Assembly: GCF_042683245.1 (NCBI RefSeq)
Contig: NZ_JBHUJB010000043.1
Span: 8,123 to 72,122, forward strand
Direction of reading: 5' to 3'
DNA length: 64,000 nt
Source: Rubritalea tangerina
GTDB taxonomy: Bacteria; Verrucomicrobiota; Verrucomicrobiia; Verrucomicrobiales; Akkermansiaceae
The translations under genes and the position numbers were made by a program. Below the pieces are notes generated by a model. The model did no database searches, was not told the origin of the DNA, and saw only the letters and a program-made list of their open reading frames with translations. Within the stretch, counting starts at the first letter, position 1. Each line of letters starts with the position of its first letter. Positions 33,773 to 42,914 of this stretch are shown in pieces.

Positions 33773-35308
33773 ATGGCCAAGAAACCAGTAGTACTTATTA
33801 TCCGTGATGGCTGGGGTGTGAACCCTGGTGGTCAGGAAACTGCCGAACAGGATGGCAATTCAACATTGCTAGCGAATACCCCATTTCATGACAGCTTATT
33901 AAGCACTTACCCGAAGGGCTTCGTGAGTGCCTCAGGCATGGATGTGGGTCTGCCTGATGGGCAGATGGGCAATTCTGAAGTTGGGCATCTTAACTTGGGA
34001 GCGGGCCGCATTGTATACCAGAGTCTCACGCGTATCAACAAATCCATCGATGATGGTGAGATGCCAAATATTGAGGCATTGAAGCGAGCTTTTGAAAAAG
34101 CAAAGGGTGGCACGTTGCACTTTATGGGGTTGGTATCGGATGGAGGGGTGCACAGTCACCAAGATCATCTAGCAGCTTTTGTTAAGGCCGCTGCTGAGGC
34201 TGGAGTGAAGAACATCTCGATCCACGCAATCACTGATGGACGCGACACGTCTCCAACTGGTGGGGTAGACTACCTTAAGAAATTAGAGGCAGATATTGAG
34301 GGGACTGGAGCGAGAATTGTGACTGTAGTGGGACGCTATTATGCGATGGACCGCGACACGCGATGGGAGCGTAACAAGTTGGCCTGGGATGCTATTGTGT
34401 TAGGTCGAGGTAAACAATTTGATGGCAAAGCGAGTGAGGCACTTGCTGCGGAATATGAGGCGGGCGAGACTGACGAATTTATCAAGCCTATCATTTTGGG
34501 CGATGCGGACCAACAGCGCGTGGATGATGAGGATGTTGTCTTTTGGTTTAACTTCCGTGCGGACCGTGCGCGTCAGTTGTGTAATGCATTTTTAAATGGG
34601 GAGGCTTTTGTCGCTTTTGACAAGGAAGTGCATCCCAAGCCGCATTTCCTCACGCTCACTGAATACGATGAGACATATGAGTGCGACGTAGTCTATCCGT
34701 CCTCGAGCATGAAGAATGTGTTAGGTGAGGTGGTTGCTGATGCGGGATTGAGTCAATTGCGCATTGCTGAGACTGAGAAGTACCCGCATGTGACCTATTT
34801 TTTCAATGGTGGTGCTGAGACGCCATTTATGGATGAAGACCGCCAGATTGTGGCCTCTCCGGCGGTTGCGACTTATGACCTTCAGCCTGAGATGAGTGCT
34901 CCGGAGGTGACTGAGACATTGGTGAAGCGTCTGAAGGATTACGACATGGTTATCCTAAACTTTGCGAATCCAGACATGGTGGGGCATACAGGCATCGTGG
35001 AAGCCTGTAAGAAGGCATGTGAGACGATCGACCAAGGGGTGCAGGCAGTGGTTGAGGAGACCTTAAATCTCGGAGGTAAGGTGCTCATTACGGCTGACCA
35101 CGGTAACTGTGAGAAGTTGATCAATGCTGACGGATCTCCTCATACGGCGCATACGACGAATTTGGTGCATGCTATTTATGTGGCCGATGACCATGAGGCT
35201 GTGAAGGTCAAGGATGGGATCCTTGCGGACGTTGCGCCTACCTTGCTTGACATGTTAGGGGTGGAGAAACCTGAAGAAATGACAGGTTCGACCTTACTTG
35301 AAAGGTAG
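33773..35308 (+). CDS. gpmI: 2,3-bisphosphoglycerate-independent phosphoglycerate mutase
   Basis: A 511-residue glycolytic enzyme that interconverts 3- and 2-phosphoglycerate with two Mn(II). The phosphoserine motif GQMGNSEVGHLNLGAGR contains the catalytic Ser (~63), and the C-terminal metal motif ITADHGNCEKL and AHTTNLVH are in place, as is FANPDMVGHTG. The family length is about 510, so it is complete. The start follows a 101-base gap from the divergent nagZ gene, and the gene ends in a strong terminator. Confidence 0.97.
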   Translation: MAKKPVVLIIRDGWGVNPGGQETAEQDGNSTLLANTPFHDSLLSTYPKGFVSASGMDVGLPDGQMGNSEVGHLNLGAGRIVYQSLTRINKSIDDGEMPNIEALKRAFEKAKGGTLHFMGLVSDGGVHSHQDHLAAFVKAAAEAGVKNISIHAITDGRDTSPTGGVDYLKKLEADIEGTGARIVTVVGRYYAMDRDTRWERNKLAWDAIVLGRGKQFDGKASEALAAEYEAGETDEFIKPIILGDADQQRVDDEDVVFWFNFRADRARQLCNAFLNGEAFVAFDKEVHPKPHFLTLTEYDETYECDVVYPSSSMKNVLGEVVADAGLSQLRIAETEKYPHVTYFFNGGAETPFMDEDRQIVASPAVATYDLQPEMSAPEVTETLVKRLKDYDMVILNFANPDMVGHTGIVEACKKACETIDQGVQAVVEETLNLGGKVLITADHGNCEKLINADGSPHTAHTTNLVHAIYVADDHEAVKVKDGILADVAPTLLDMLGVEKPEEMTGSTLLER

Positions 35309-35326
35309 GGAGGATAGTTATTCAAG

Positions 35327-35366
35327 TAAGCCCAGTTGTGAGAGTTCGCAACTGGGCTTATTTTTT
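35327..35366 (+). terminator. Rho-independent terminator after gpmI
   Basis: TAAGCCCAGTTG and CAACTGGGCTTA form a perfect 12-bp stem with a ten-base loop, followed by TTTTTT, 18 bases past the gpmI stop. Confidence 0.95.
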
Positions 35367-35399
35367 ATGCCCGCCTGGCGGTAGTTGGCGGTGGCTCTT

Positions 35400-35894
35400 T
35401 CAAGACTTTTTCATTTTATCTGACTCAGGGTTTCTGAGGCTATCTTCAAGGATCATGTACCATGGTGAGGTGGGGGTGTCTCTGCTGTAGAAGAGCATGA
35501 GTTCTCTGGTGATGATATTTTCTTGAGCGAGGAGCTTTACTTTGACTCGCATTTTGACGCGTCCGCGCAGCTTGCTTGAGTCTAACTTAGCGAAGACGGG
35601 TTCGTATTCCATGATATCCATGGCCTCAGGTTTGACTTTGAAGAGGCGGTGGATAAGGAAGGGGATGTCGACAGTGGACTGGAGCTCAGGGTGGTGGTAG
35701 CTAGCAGCATTCTGATAGTCTTTGAACTCGATATCTTCCATGAACTTCATCGAAATCGAGCGCAATTTTTCTTTGTCACCTCCGAGTTTGAGAAACGCTG
35801 GAGCGGGGAAAGCCCCACCGGAGAGGTGCACGGCCGCAAAGTAACTCGCAGTGAGCCCTAGCAGAGCTAGGAGGAGTAGAAGCTTTTTTTTCAT
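35400..35894 (-). CDS. Hypothetical membrane-anchored secreted protein beside ABC exporter
   Basis: 164 residues from ATG 35894, with a signal peptide or anchor (KKKLLLLLALLGLTASYFAAV). The rest is soluble: ISMKFMEDIEFKDYQNAASYHHPELQ and VKMRVKVKLLAQENIITRELMLFYSRD suggest a small alpha+beta domain, perhaps NTF2/SnoaL-like (inference). It starts 11 bases downstream of the ABC permease stop on the same strand, so it is probably the third gene of the exporter operon. The larger open frame upstream of 35894 is antisense shadow. I do not recognise a family. Confidence 0.7.
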   Translation of the reverse strand: MKKKLLLLLALLGLTASYFAAVHLSGGAFPAPAFLKLGGDKEKLRSISMKFMEDIEFKDYQNAASYHHPELQSTVDIPFLIHRLFKVKPEAMDIMEYEPVFAKLDSSKLRGRVKMRVKVKLLAQENIITRELMLFYSRDTPTSPWYMILEDSLRNPESDKMKKS

Positions 35895-35905
35895 GGAGTT
35901 CAGGG

Positions 35906-36658
35906 TCAGGTCGATTTTGTAAATTTTAGGCTGAGCAATGAGAGTAAACCTAGTGCTATGGGGAAGGTTGTTAGGGCGACGAGGTTGGTGGCAACTGTGA
36001 ACCAGGAGGTAGTGGGGGCGGCGAGTTGGAGAAATGAATCGTATGCCCAACGCACGGGCATGAGTTTTTCTGCAATCGCCATGGTTTTTCCGAAAAGGTG
36101 TGAGGGGACAGCGATTTCTGAGAAGAGTATTTGTGGGATGATCAGTATAGGGACGGAGAGGACGGCTCGTTCTTGGTTTCCAGCAAATGAGGAGATGGTG
36201 AGGCCTAAGCCAACCCCAGCAATAGAGCAGAACCAGAGAGTGATGATTTGGATGACGAAGGGGCCAGGGAGGGCTAGTTGCCATTCAACAGCCATTAAGA
36301 GGAGGCTCACTTGGCAGAGTGCTAGGATGGAGAGAACTTGAAACTTTGAAAGCAAGTAGGCGAGAGAGGATAGCCCGAAGAGGCTTTCACGTTGTAGGAT
36401 AGCACGTTCTTTGACGATTTCACGGCAGGCGTTAACTGCACCGAACCAGACAGAGCTGAGGCACAGGACGAAGTAGAGCATTGGGGATACTGAGCCCAGC
36501 GAGCCCCAGACGACGGTGCACAGCCAGCCTATCAGAGGGGCTTGAAGAATAAGGAGTAGGACGCTTTTGAAGTCGCCGAGCAGACAATCCCAATAGCGTT
36601 CGGTGAGGATGCGTTTTTGTCTTTTTGTTTCGGGACTGATCATGGGGACGGAGGCCAT
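35906..36658 (-). CDS. ABC-2 type transporter permease
   Basis: A 250-residue protein with about six membrane segments. The LSSVWFGAVNACREIVKERAI segment near residue 70 matches ABC-2/ABCG permeases (the CReIxxErxi motif). It overlaps the ATPase gene by 19 bases, so the two are translationally coupled and form one exporter. The substrate is unknown; ABCG-like half-transporters often move lipids, drugs or polysaccharide. The start at 36658 is the first ATG in frame with the overlap. Confidence 0.86.
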   Translation of the reverse strand: MASVPMISPETKRQKRILTERYWDCLLGDFKSVLLLILQAPLIGWLCTVVWGSLGSVSPMLYFVLCLSSVWFGAVNACREIVKERAILQRESLFGLSSLAYLLSKFQVLSILALCQVSLLLMAVEWQLALPGPFVIQIITLWFCSIAGVGLGLTISSFAGNQERAVLSVPILIIPQILFSEIAVPSHLFGKTMAIAEKLMPVRWAYDSFLQLAAPTTSWFTVATNLVALTTFPIALGLLSLLSLKFTKST

Positions 36659-37413
36659 TGTTTACTCCAGTGTGAGACGGGGTGTTTATCGAGAGCTTTA
36701 AAAATGTCGACGAATTCGTTTTGTTGGAAGTGATCGAGTGTTTTTTGAGGTGAGCCTGAGAAGATGAGGTGGCCTTGCATCAGCATGACGACTTGGTCGC
36801 AGAGCATGATACTCTCCATGGCATGTGTGGCTACGATGATGGTGCGTTTCTTTTCTGTGAGTTGTGCGAAGAAATGCATCATTTTGGACTCAAGGTTAGG
36901 GTCCAAGCCACTGGTGGGTTCATCAAGGATTAGGAGTTCAGGGTTTGTTAGAAGTTCTAGCGCCAGTGAAACTCGTTTTCTCTGGCCGCCTGAAAGTTTG
37001 TTGATTTTGAGGTTCTTTCGCTCTGTTAGGTCAACTTTTTGGAGGATGTCTTGTATTATTTGTTGCCTTTGGTCCTGTGAGTCATTGGGGAGTCTGAGTT
37101 GAGCGGCGTAGTCTAGTTCTCGTTCGACTGTGAGGTGTTGGTGGAGTTGGTCGTGTTGTGGTACGTAGCCAAGTGGGCCGGCTTGACTGGGTGGTTTAGC
37201 ATTGAATGTGATAGAGCCGCGGCTTGGGGATTTGAGGCCAAGGATGCAGCGCATGAGGGTGCTCTTGCCAGCACCTGAGGGGCCGATGAGAGCGACGAGT
37301 TGGCCGGGGTCGAGGTCTAGGCTAATTTGTGAGAGAATGCGGGAGTTGCCGATGGTGACTGAGACTGACTGTAACTTGAGTCCATTTTTGTGGGTGTCAG
37401 CTATATCGGGCAT
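36640..37413 (-). CDS. ABC transporter ATP-binding protein (ABCG/ABC-2 type)
   Basis: A 257-residue ATPase. Walker A is GPSGAGKS (about 42-49), the signature is LSGGQRKRVSLALEL, Walker B is LLILDEPTSGLDP and the H-loop is TIIVATHAME. The SGGQRKRVSLALEL form, followed by TNPELLILDEPTSGLD, is typical of ABCG (White-type) ATPases. It partners the downstream permease. The gene begins the three-gene exporter operon (ATPase, permease, secreted protein). The region upstream of 37413 shows no obvious operator. Confidence 0.92.
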   Translation of the reverse strand: MPDIADTHKNGLKLQSVSVTIGNSRILSQISLDLDPGQLVALIGPSGAGKSTLMRCILGLKSPSRGSITFNAKPPSQAGPLGYVPQHDQLHQHLTVERELDYAAQLRLPNDSQDQRQQIIQDILQKVDLTERKNLKINKLSGGQRKRVSLALELLTNPELLILDEPTSGLDPNLESKMMHFFAQLTEKKRTIIVATHAMESIMLCDQVVMLMQGHLIFSGSPQKTLDHFQQNEFVDIFKALDKHPVSHWSKQWPPSP

Positions 37414-37481
37414 AGGTGGAGAGTGTGTGGGATTAAACTATCTGGCTACGACAAAATTGGGGAGGGATTATAGTGGGGTAT

Positions 37482-37512
37482 AAAAAAGGCCTAGCAGCTG
37501 GAGCTGCTAGGC
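37482..37512 (-). terminator. Rho-independent terminator after the gene at 37546
   Basis: GCCTAGCAGCT and AGCTGCTAGGC form a perfect 11-bp stem with a two-base loop, followed on the minus strand by TTTTTT. Confidence 0.93.
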
Positions 37513-37545
37513 GCAATAGAATGGGAGGGGATGAGAGGGGGCCAG

Positions 37546-38733
37546 TTACTTCGTTTCGAGAAGCTTGAGGCCTTCTTTCATTTGTTCTTCAATATTTTTG
37601 ACATTACGCTCTGAAAGGAGGATGCCGTTAGCGTCTGTGGAGATGACTTGGGCCATACCGGTTTGCACTTTATTGAGCTGTGCAAGAGCGAGGTCAATCT
37701 GTTCATTTGCTTCATCACCAGCTTCGTCGAGCATGCCTTTGGTTTTGAGTTCACCGAGGGCATTGAAGAGGAAGTTAGCGAAGCCTTTGGAGACGTAGGT
37801 CATGGAGACACCGTCTTTAGGTAGGCCTTCCATTGTTTTCTTATAGTCTTCGCTTTGAGCGAGAGTATTTTGTCCGCTACTGCTTTTCTTGAGGAATTCT
37901 GGGGAGCTAGCAACCCAGATTTGGTCTTTATTTTTATCCACTGAAATCACAGGTGAGTATCCCATGAAGTTAGCGCTCATTTCGGCAGGCAATGTGTAGG
38001 TGGTGACGCCGTTGGCTTCAGCTTTTTGGAATGGAAGGCCGGTGCCGCCGATGGCTTGAGCTCCAACTTTTGCCCATGTCCAGGCTGCGCCGTCGATGCG
38101 GCCGACGATATGTGGTTTATTGAACTCACCGACTGGGGTAGGGAGTTTTTCATTTTCGTCGAGGTCGATGACGAGGTTGAGGCGGAGGTCGAGTTTTTGG
38201 AGTAGCTCGGAGGTAGTCATTTCCATCATTGGGACGGGGCTTTCCATTTGAGCTTTGAAGTCTGCTTTGTCTTCATCAGTAGCGGCTTTAGCCATGACAC
38301 TGCTGACAAGAGGCTCTAGGTTAGAGAGGTTCAAGCTGAGCTGGAGGGCGAGATCGGATCCAGCTGGAGCCATGTTAGGGACTGATAGGCCCTTATGTTT
38401 GGTATCAAGAAGGAGCTTGAGGGCGCCTTGGTTGTCACCGCCATTGTTGAGGTGGATTTTGTTGATCCATTCAGTTCCTTGAGGGGTAGAGGATTGAGCG
38501 TACTTAGAAATGTTACCGAGGCCGAGAGCGTTGAAGAGGTCCTGTGCTTTGACATCTTCTGGGAGGTCGTCGGCATTTGCTTCGATGGCTTTTTCGGCAA
38601 GTTCGAGGTAATCGGTGAATTTGCCTTCTTTGAAGTTGGCCGCTTTAGTATCGACGCCGTTGTCTTGGGCCATCAGTGGGCTGAGAGCAACAAGGCTGAT
38701 GGTTGGTAGGAGGTAGATGTTTTGTGTTTTCAT
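37546..38733 (-). CDS. Large hypothetical secreted protein
   Basis: A 395-residue protein with a signal peptide (residues 1-22, ISLVALSPLMAQ). The mature region is soluble, with alternating hydrophobic beta segments and Lys/Glu-rich helices: LALQLSLNLSNLEPLVSSVM, LDLRLNLVIDLDENEKL, PVISVDKNKDQIWVASS. No Cys pairs, TPR or catalytic motif are visible. The pattern is compatible with a lipid- or protein-binding outer-membrane-associated beta protein (speculative). It is monocistronic with its own terminator and lies ~260 bases from the next gene. I do not recognise a family. Confidence 0.7.
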   Translation of the reverse strand: MKTQNIYLLPTISLVALSPLMAQDNGVDTKAANFKEGKFTDYLELAEKAIEANADDLPEDVKAQDLFNALGLGNISKYAQSSTPQGTEWINKIHLNNGGDNQGALKLLLDTKHKGLSVPNMAPAGSDLALQLSLNLSNLEPLVSSVMAKAATDEDKADFKAQMESPVPMMEMTTSELLQKLDLRLNLVIDLDENEKLPTPVGEFNKPHIVGRIDGAAWTWAKVGAQAIGGTGLPFQKAEANGVTTYTLPAEMSANFMGYSPVISVDKNKDQIWVASSPEFLKKSSSGQNTLAQSEDYKKTMEGLPKDGVSMTYVSKGFANFLFNALGELKTKGMLDEAGDEANEQIDLALAQLNKVQTGMAQVISTDANGILLSERNVKNIEEQMKEGLKLLETK

Positions 38734-38993
38734 TGAGTTTGGTTACTTGATTATAGTATTTTTCAGACGACCAGAGTGCGTGTAGGCGACACCAGATGTA
38801 GAAGAATAATACTTGTTATAGTCTTCTGAATGTCCCTGATCTCAAGCAGAAAATGAGGCATGCTTTTGGCTGGATTGTGGGATAGGTGTGGGTGCCGGTG
38901 CATGTGGATGGTAGTGGGTTGATAGAGAATGAGTTTAGTGTGTGTGTGTGGAACTGAGATATTGGAGACTGGTCAATAAAGTTAGGATGGGGT

Positions 38994-39371
38994 ATGAGTG
39001 AGAGTGTGGATTTAGCTGAGATGATAGAATATTGTATGGGTTTACCTGAGGTGGAGGAGGTGACGCCATTTGGGCCTGATGCCTTGGTGTATAAGGTCGC
39101 TGGGAAAATGTTTGCGGTGACGGATCCGGGGAGGCATCCGGTGAGCATGAATTTGAAGTGTGATCCCGATTGGGCGCTGGAGTTGCGGGATGCGCATGAT
39201 GCTGTTGAGCCTGGATGGCATATGAACAAGCGGCATTGGAATACGGTTGTGTTGGATGGCTCACTGGAGGTGGCATTGTTACAGCGCATGATTGAGCATT
39301 CCTATGAGCTGGTGGTACAAGGTTTAAAGAAGGCGGACCGGGAGCGGGTGCTGGCGAAGTGGAGGAAATGA
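38994..39371 (+). CDS. MmcQ/YjbR-family protein
   Basis: A 125-residue protein of the YjbR family (CyaY-like fold). Typical features are YCMGLPEVEEVTPFGPDALVYKVAGKMFAV at the N-terminus (position ~12-45), LKCDPDWALELRD and the GWHMNKRHWNTVVLDG segment, which closely follows the family's HMNKKHWNTV phrase. These are small DNA-binding or DNA-damage-linked proteins of uncertain function. It is an isolated gene preceded by about 260 bases in which I see only a short TG dinucleotide tract (38937-38952) and no clear promoter. Confidence 0.86.
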   Translation: MSESVDLAEMIEYCMGLPEVEEVTPFGPDALVYKVAGKMFAVTDPGRHPVSMNLKCDPDWALELRDAHDAVEPGWHMNKRHWNTVVLDGSLEVALLQRMIEHSYELVVQGLKKADRERVLAKWRK

Positions 39372-39445
39372 GAAGAATGAGGCTGCTTTGGCTTGCTTGC
39401 TAGGGGAAGCTGGAGACAATCGCGAACTTCAGACAAGAATTTCCC

Positions 39446-40426
39446 ATGAGTAACAGTACCTTTTCAGAAATCGCCCAAGCTCTCCGTGAGCATGCATCTT
39501 TCATCATCATGAGTCACGTACGGCCTGACGGTGATGCTATTGGCTCTCAATTAGCATTAGGGCACGCATTGGAGGAAATGGGCAAGACTGTCTATTACTA
39601 CAACGAGGATGGCTTGCCTGAGAATTTAGCGTTTCTTCCGCATTCTGAGCGTATTACGCAGCCGCAGGGAGAGGTGTTGGATGTCGATGTGGCGATTGCG
39701 TTAGACTGTGCCAATAAGCCTCGATTAGGTGACAATGCCCTCAAAGCTGCGTCACAGGCTAAGTTGTGGATCAATATGGACCACCACAAATCGAACCCTG
39801 GGTATGGTGATTTGAATTACATTGATTCGGGTTCGCCGGCGACTGGACAGATTTTGTATGATTTCATTACTGCTGAGGGATTGCCTTTGAGTGAGGTGAC
39901 GCGTGATGCGATCTATGTGGCGGTTTCCACAGACACAGGGTCATTCCAATACAGTGGCACGACCGTAGCAACCTATGAGATGGCAGCTGATCTGGTACGT
40001 CGTGGTCTCAATGTGGGGGAGATCAATGCCAAGACCTATGATTCTCACCCGTATCGCCGCGTTGAATTGACTCGTCGTTTATTGAATACCTTGGTGATGG
40101 CTGAGGATGGACGGATTGCGGATTGGCAACTTGTGTATGCGACGAAGGAAGAATTGCAATTGAAGCCAGAGGATAGTGAGGGCTTGATTGATATGATTCG
40201 TGCGATTGAGGGGGTTGAAGTTGCTGTATTTTTTGAGGAACTGAAGGATGGAACGATTCGTGTGAGCATGCGTTCAAAGAATCCTTCGATTGACGTGTGT
40301 GAGGTGGCCAAGTTGTTTGGTGGTGGTGGGCACACACTGGCTGCGGGCATCCGAGCTGAAGGGACGCTAGACGGTATTCGCGATGCGGTTCTTGCTGAGT
40401 TACGCAAGAGAGTGGACGCTTGTTAG
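39446..40426 (+). CDS. DHH-family phosphoesterase, oligoribonuclease/pAp-phosphatase NrnA-like
   Basis: A 326-residue enzyme. The DHH motif lies in MDHHKSNPGYGD, metal residues in SHVRPDGDAIGSQLALGH and VSTDTGSFQYSGT, and the DHHA1 C-terminus in FGGGGHTLAAG. NrnA enzymes degrade short RNA oligonucleotides and dephosphorylate pAp to AMP. It starts a + strand run that continues with truB and ribF, a gene order (often rbfA-nrnA-truB-ribF) conserved in many bacteria. The truB start is 13 bases downstream of its stop. Confidence 0.9.
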   Translation: MSNSTFSEIAQALREHASFIIMSHVRPDGDAIGSQLALGHALEEMGKTVYYYNEDGLPENLAFLPHSERITQPQGEVLDVDVAIALDCANKPRLGDNALKAASQAKLWINMDHHKSNPGYGDLNYIDSGSPATGQILYDFITAEGLPLSEVTRDAIYVAVSTDTGSFQYSGTTVATYEMAADLVRRGLNVGEINAKTYDSHPYRRVELTRRLLNTLVMAEDGRIADWQLVYATKEELQLKPEDSEGLIDMIRAIEGVEVAVFFEELKDGTIRVSMRSKNPSIDVCEVAKLFGGGGHTLAAGIRAEGTLDGIRDAVLAELRKRVDAC

Positions 40427-40439
40427 TGAGAATAAATCA

Positions 40440-41165
40440 ATGGAAGCGATGATTGAAGAAGTTCCCAGCGGGGTGTTGGTGGTGGATAAGGATTCAGGGA
40501 TGACTTCGCATGATCTGGTAGCGATCACGCGACGCCAACTGAATTTCAAGAAGATTGGTCACTGTGGGACATTGGATCCTATGGCGACTGGTGTGATGAT
40601 GTTAGTGATTGGCAAAGCGACAAAGTTGCAAGACCGATTGATGTCTGAAGATAAGGTCTATGATGGATCGCTCAAATTAGGTGAGACGACAGGGTCTCAG
40701 GATAAGGAGAGTGACATCGAGGAGGTGCGTGAGGTTCCCGCATATAGTGATGTTGAGATTAAAGAAGGATTTGAGCATTTCGTGGGAGATTTTGAACAGA
40801 TTCCGCCGATGGTCTCAGCTATTAAAAAGAATGGTGTGCCACTGTATAAGCTGGCACGGCAGGGCAAGACGGTGGAGCGTAAGCCACGCGCAGTACGTGT
40901 GATGGACTATCAAATCCATCGGGTTGGATTGCCTGAAGTGGATTTCACTGTGCATTGTACAAAGGGTTTTTACGTGCGCACTTATGCGCATGACATTGGC
41001 CAGCAATTAGGATGTGGGGCACACTTGATCGCATTGCGACGCACACGTTCTGGGAAGTTTGACTTGAGTCGGGCGATTAAGACTGAGGATCTCAAGGTGG
41101 CCTCGCGGCAGGAGATTATTGATAAGATGATCAAGCTCGACGAAATTGCCGAGATGTTAAGTTAG
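40440..41165 (+). CDS. truB: tRNA pseudouridine(55) synthase TruB
   Basis: A 241-residue enzyme that makes pseudouridine 55 in the T-loop of tRNA. The catalytic Asp lies in HCGTLDPMATGVM, the KxxG/S..H and YDGSLKLGETTGSQD segments follow, and the FTVHCTKGFYVRTYAHDIG region is the conserved motif III. The ATG at 40440 follows the stop of the nrnA-like gene; the frame is open upstream (to 40383) but that would overlap it. No PUA domain is visible at the C-terminus, which matches shorter TruB forms. Confidence 0.94.
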   Translation: MEAMIEEVPSGVLVVDKDSGMTSHDLVAITRRQLNFKKIGHCGTLDPMATGVMMLVIGKATKLQDRLMSEDKVYDGSLKLGETTGSQDKESDIEEVREVPAYSDVEIKEGFEHFVGDFEQIPPMVSAIKKNGVPLYKLARQGKTVERKPRAVRVMDYQIHRVGLPEVDFTVHCTKGFYVRTYAHDIGQQLGCGAHLIALRRTRSGKFDLSRAIKTEDLKVASRQEIIDKMIKLDEIAEMLS

Positions 41166-41180
41166 ATCGAGAGGAGAAGC

Positions 41181-42107
41181 ATGATTGTCTATCATCAACT
41201 TTCAGAGTTAGCGGAGTTAGGTGCTCCCGTGCATTTAGCGCTGGGAGTTTTTGATGGGGTTCATGTGGGGCATCAAGAGGTAATTCGGCACGCGGTGGAA
41301 GGTGTGCGGCGTGAGGGTGGCTTAGCTGGTGTGGTGACATTTGAGCCACATCCGATAAGAGTGCTTGCGCCCGAGCGTGCACCGAGGAGGATTTTGGCCT
41401 CAATTGAGCACAAGGCACGTTTACTGGCTGATTTGGGGGTGGATTTTCTCTGTGTGCAGGAATTTACGTTAGATTTTGCGAAGCGAGAGGCCTTTGATTT
41501 TATTCAAGACTTAGCTGATTCTACGGGGGCGCTCAAACGCATAGCAGTCGGTGAGGATTGGGTTTTTGGAAAAGCACGTGGTGGCAATGTCCAAAGGCTG
41601 AGGGAATGGGGGGAGTCATTAGGTTTTGTTGTCGATGCGGCACCGCCTGTGATGGTAGCGGGTGAGAGAGTCAGCAGCACACGGATCAGGCAGGCAGTGA
41701 GGGATGGCAATCTCGATGCCGCGCGTGAAATGTTAGGGAGAGATTACACGGTTGAAGGGACTGTCGAGCGTGGTCGCCAGTTGGCACGTCAACTCGGGTA
41801 CCCTACCGCCAATGTCGTGGCTCACAATGAGCAGTTACCGCCAGATGGAGTGTGGGAGCTGGAAGCTATCATTGAGGGGAAGCGATATAGAGCTATTGGC
41901 AACCTCGGGAGGCGTCCTACTGTGGAATATGAGGGGGCGAGAAGGCTACTAGAGGTGCATGTGTTTCATTATGACGGGGATTTGTATGATCAAGTCATTG
42001 AAGCACGATTTGTGAGGTTTATTCGTACTGAGCAAAAGTTTCATTCTGTGGAGGAATTGAAGGCTCAGATCGAAGCGGATGTGCAGAAGGTCTTGAGTGG
42101 TGCTTAG
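41181..42107 (+). CDS. ribF: Bifunctional riboflavin kinase / FAD synthetase RibF
   Basis: A 308-residue enzyme. The N-terminal FMN adenylyltransferase has the HxGH-like GVFDGVHVGHQEV motif and SSTRIRQAVRDG; the C-terminal flavokinase has RQLGYPTANV (the conserved PTAN motif). It phosphorylates riboflavin and then adenylylates FMN to FAD. It follows truB by 15 bases, as in many genomes, and its stop overlaps the next gene's GTG start by 11 bases. Confidence 0.95.
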   Translation: MIVYHQLSELAELGAPVHLALGVFDGVHVGHQEVIRHAVEGVRREGGLAGVVTFEPHPIRVLAPERAPRRILASIEHKARLLADLGVDFLCVQEFTLDFAKREAFDFIQDLADSTGALKRIAVGEDWVFGKARGGNVQRLREWGESLGFVVDAAPPVMVAGERVSSTRIRQAVRDGNLDAAREMLGRDYTVEGTVERGRQLARQLGYPTANVVAHNEQLPPDGVWELEAIIEGKRYRAIGNLGRRPTVEYEGARRLLEVHVFHYDGDLYDQVIEARFVRFIRTEQKFHSVEELKAQIEADVQKVLSGA

Positions 42108-42870
42108 TCGATTGCATGGGGTGACTAGAGCTTTGATGGGGGGGCTGATGCTGTCCTTGCTTGTTTGTACTCTATCTTGTTCGCAATCAAAAAAATCAGA
42201 GGTGGAGGCATTGCTTGTCTCAGGAGTTGTGAGTGCATGCTTTCAGCCCAGTGAGGTAGATGTATCCCTATATGTTTCGAAACGAGACGGCATCGATTGT
42301 TTGAGAGAGGTTTCAGTTGAAAATCTTGTTATAGCGACGAATGGGGGGATTTTTGACGGAAACCATCACCCACTTGGTTTGTGCTACGATGGTGAACTAG
42401 TTACGCCATTGAATCTCGACGAAGGTGAGGGAAATTTTTATCTCAAGCCGAATGGAGTATTTTATCTCGAGGGTGGAAATGCGTTCATTGTTGAGAGTAG
42501 CCAATTTACGAGAGATCTAGCGTCGCTTAATTTAGCGATTCAATCGGGCCCTCTATTGTTGGATCGAGGTCAAATCCATCCTTCATTTCGAGTTTCATCA
42601 AAGAATGCCTTCACCAGGAATGCGATCGGCGTGAAGTCGAATGGTGCTGTTTGTGTGGCTTACTTTTCTGAACCGCTTAACTTGTATCGAACCGCTATGT
42701 ATATGCGCGATACCCTAGGCTGTGAGTCGGCCCTCTATCTAGACGGGGCGATTTCAGGGGTGTTGACTCCTGTGGCTGGGGATAGGCTGGACCAGAGCTT
42801 TGCGTCGATATTGGTAGTGCGGGATTTTGGGGAAAAGGGGGAAGCAAAGGCGAGAAGCGAATCGCCTTGA
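42097..42870 (+). CDS. Phosphodiester glycosidase (NAGPA-like) family protein
   Basis: 257 residues from a GTG at 42097, overlapping ribF; an in-frame ATG at 42136 is also reasonable and starts directly before the hydrophobic signal-like MGGLMLSLLVCTLSC, a possible lipoprotein signal with an imperfect lipobox. The domain motifs are IATNGGIFDGNHHPLG, QSGPLLLDRG, RNAIGVKSNGAV and ALYLDGAISG, matching the phosphodiester glycosidase (NAGPA/DUF2233) family. Such enzymes cleave sugar-phosphodiester bonds, e.g. exposing mannose-6-phosphate in animals or acting on surface polymers in bacteria. Substrate unknown. Confidence 0.82.
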   Translation: MVLSRLHGVTRALMGGLMLSLLVCTLSCSQSKKSEVEALLVSGVVSACFQPSEVDVSLYVSKRDGIDCLREVSVENLVIATNGGIFDGNHHPLGLCYDGELVTPLNLDEGEGNFYLKPNGVFYLEGGNAFIVESSQFTRDLASLNLAIQSGPLLLDRGQIHPSFRVSSKNAFTRNAIGVKSNGAVCVAYFSEPLNLYRTAMYMRDTLGCESALYLDGAISGVLTPVAGDRLDQSFASILVVRDFGEKGEAKARSESP

Positions 42871-42914
42871 CGCTTGGGCTTGGCTTGTTGAGATTAAGTG
42901 ATCTTAATTAATTT

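Noticed and set aside
35895..36284. Upstream part of a long minus-strand open frame over the ABC permease
   Set aside because: It is a shadow of the permease gene in another frame; the signal-peptide start at 35894 fits the neighbour spacing.
38937..38952. Short TG dinucleotide run
   Set aside because: Only about seven repeats in a G/T-rich strand; no functional sign.
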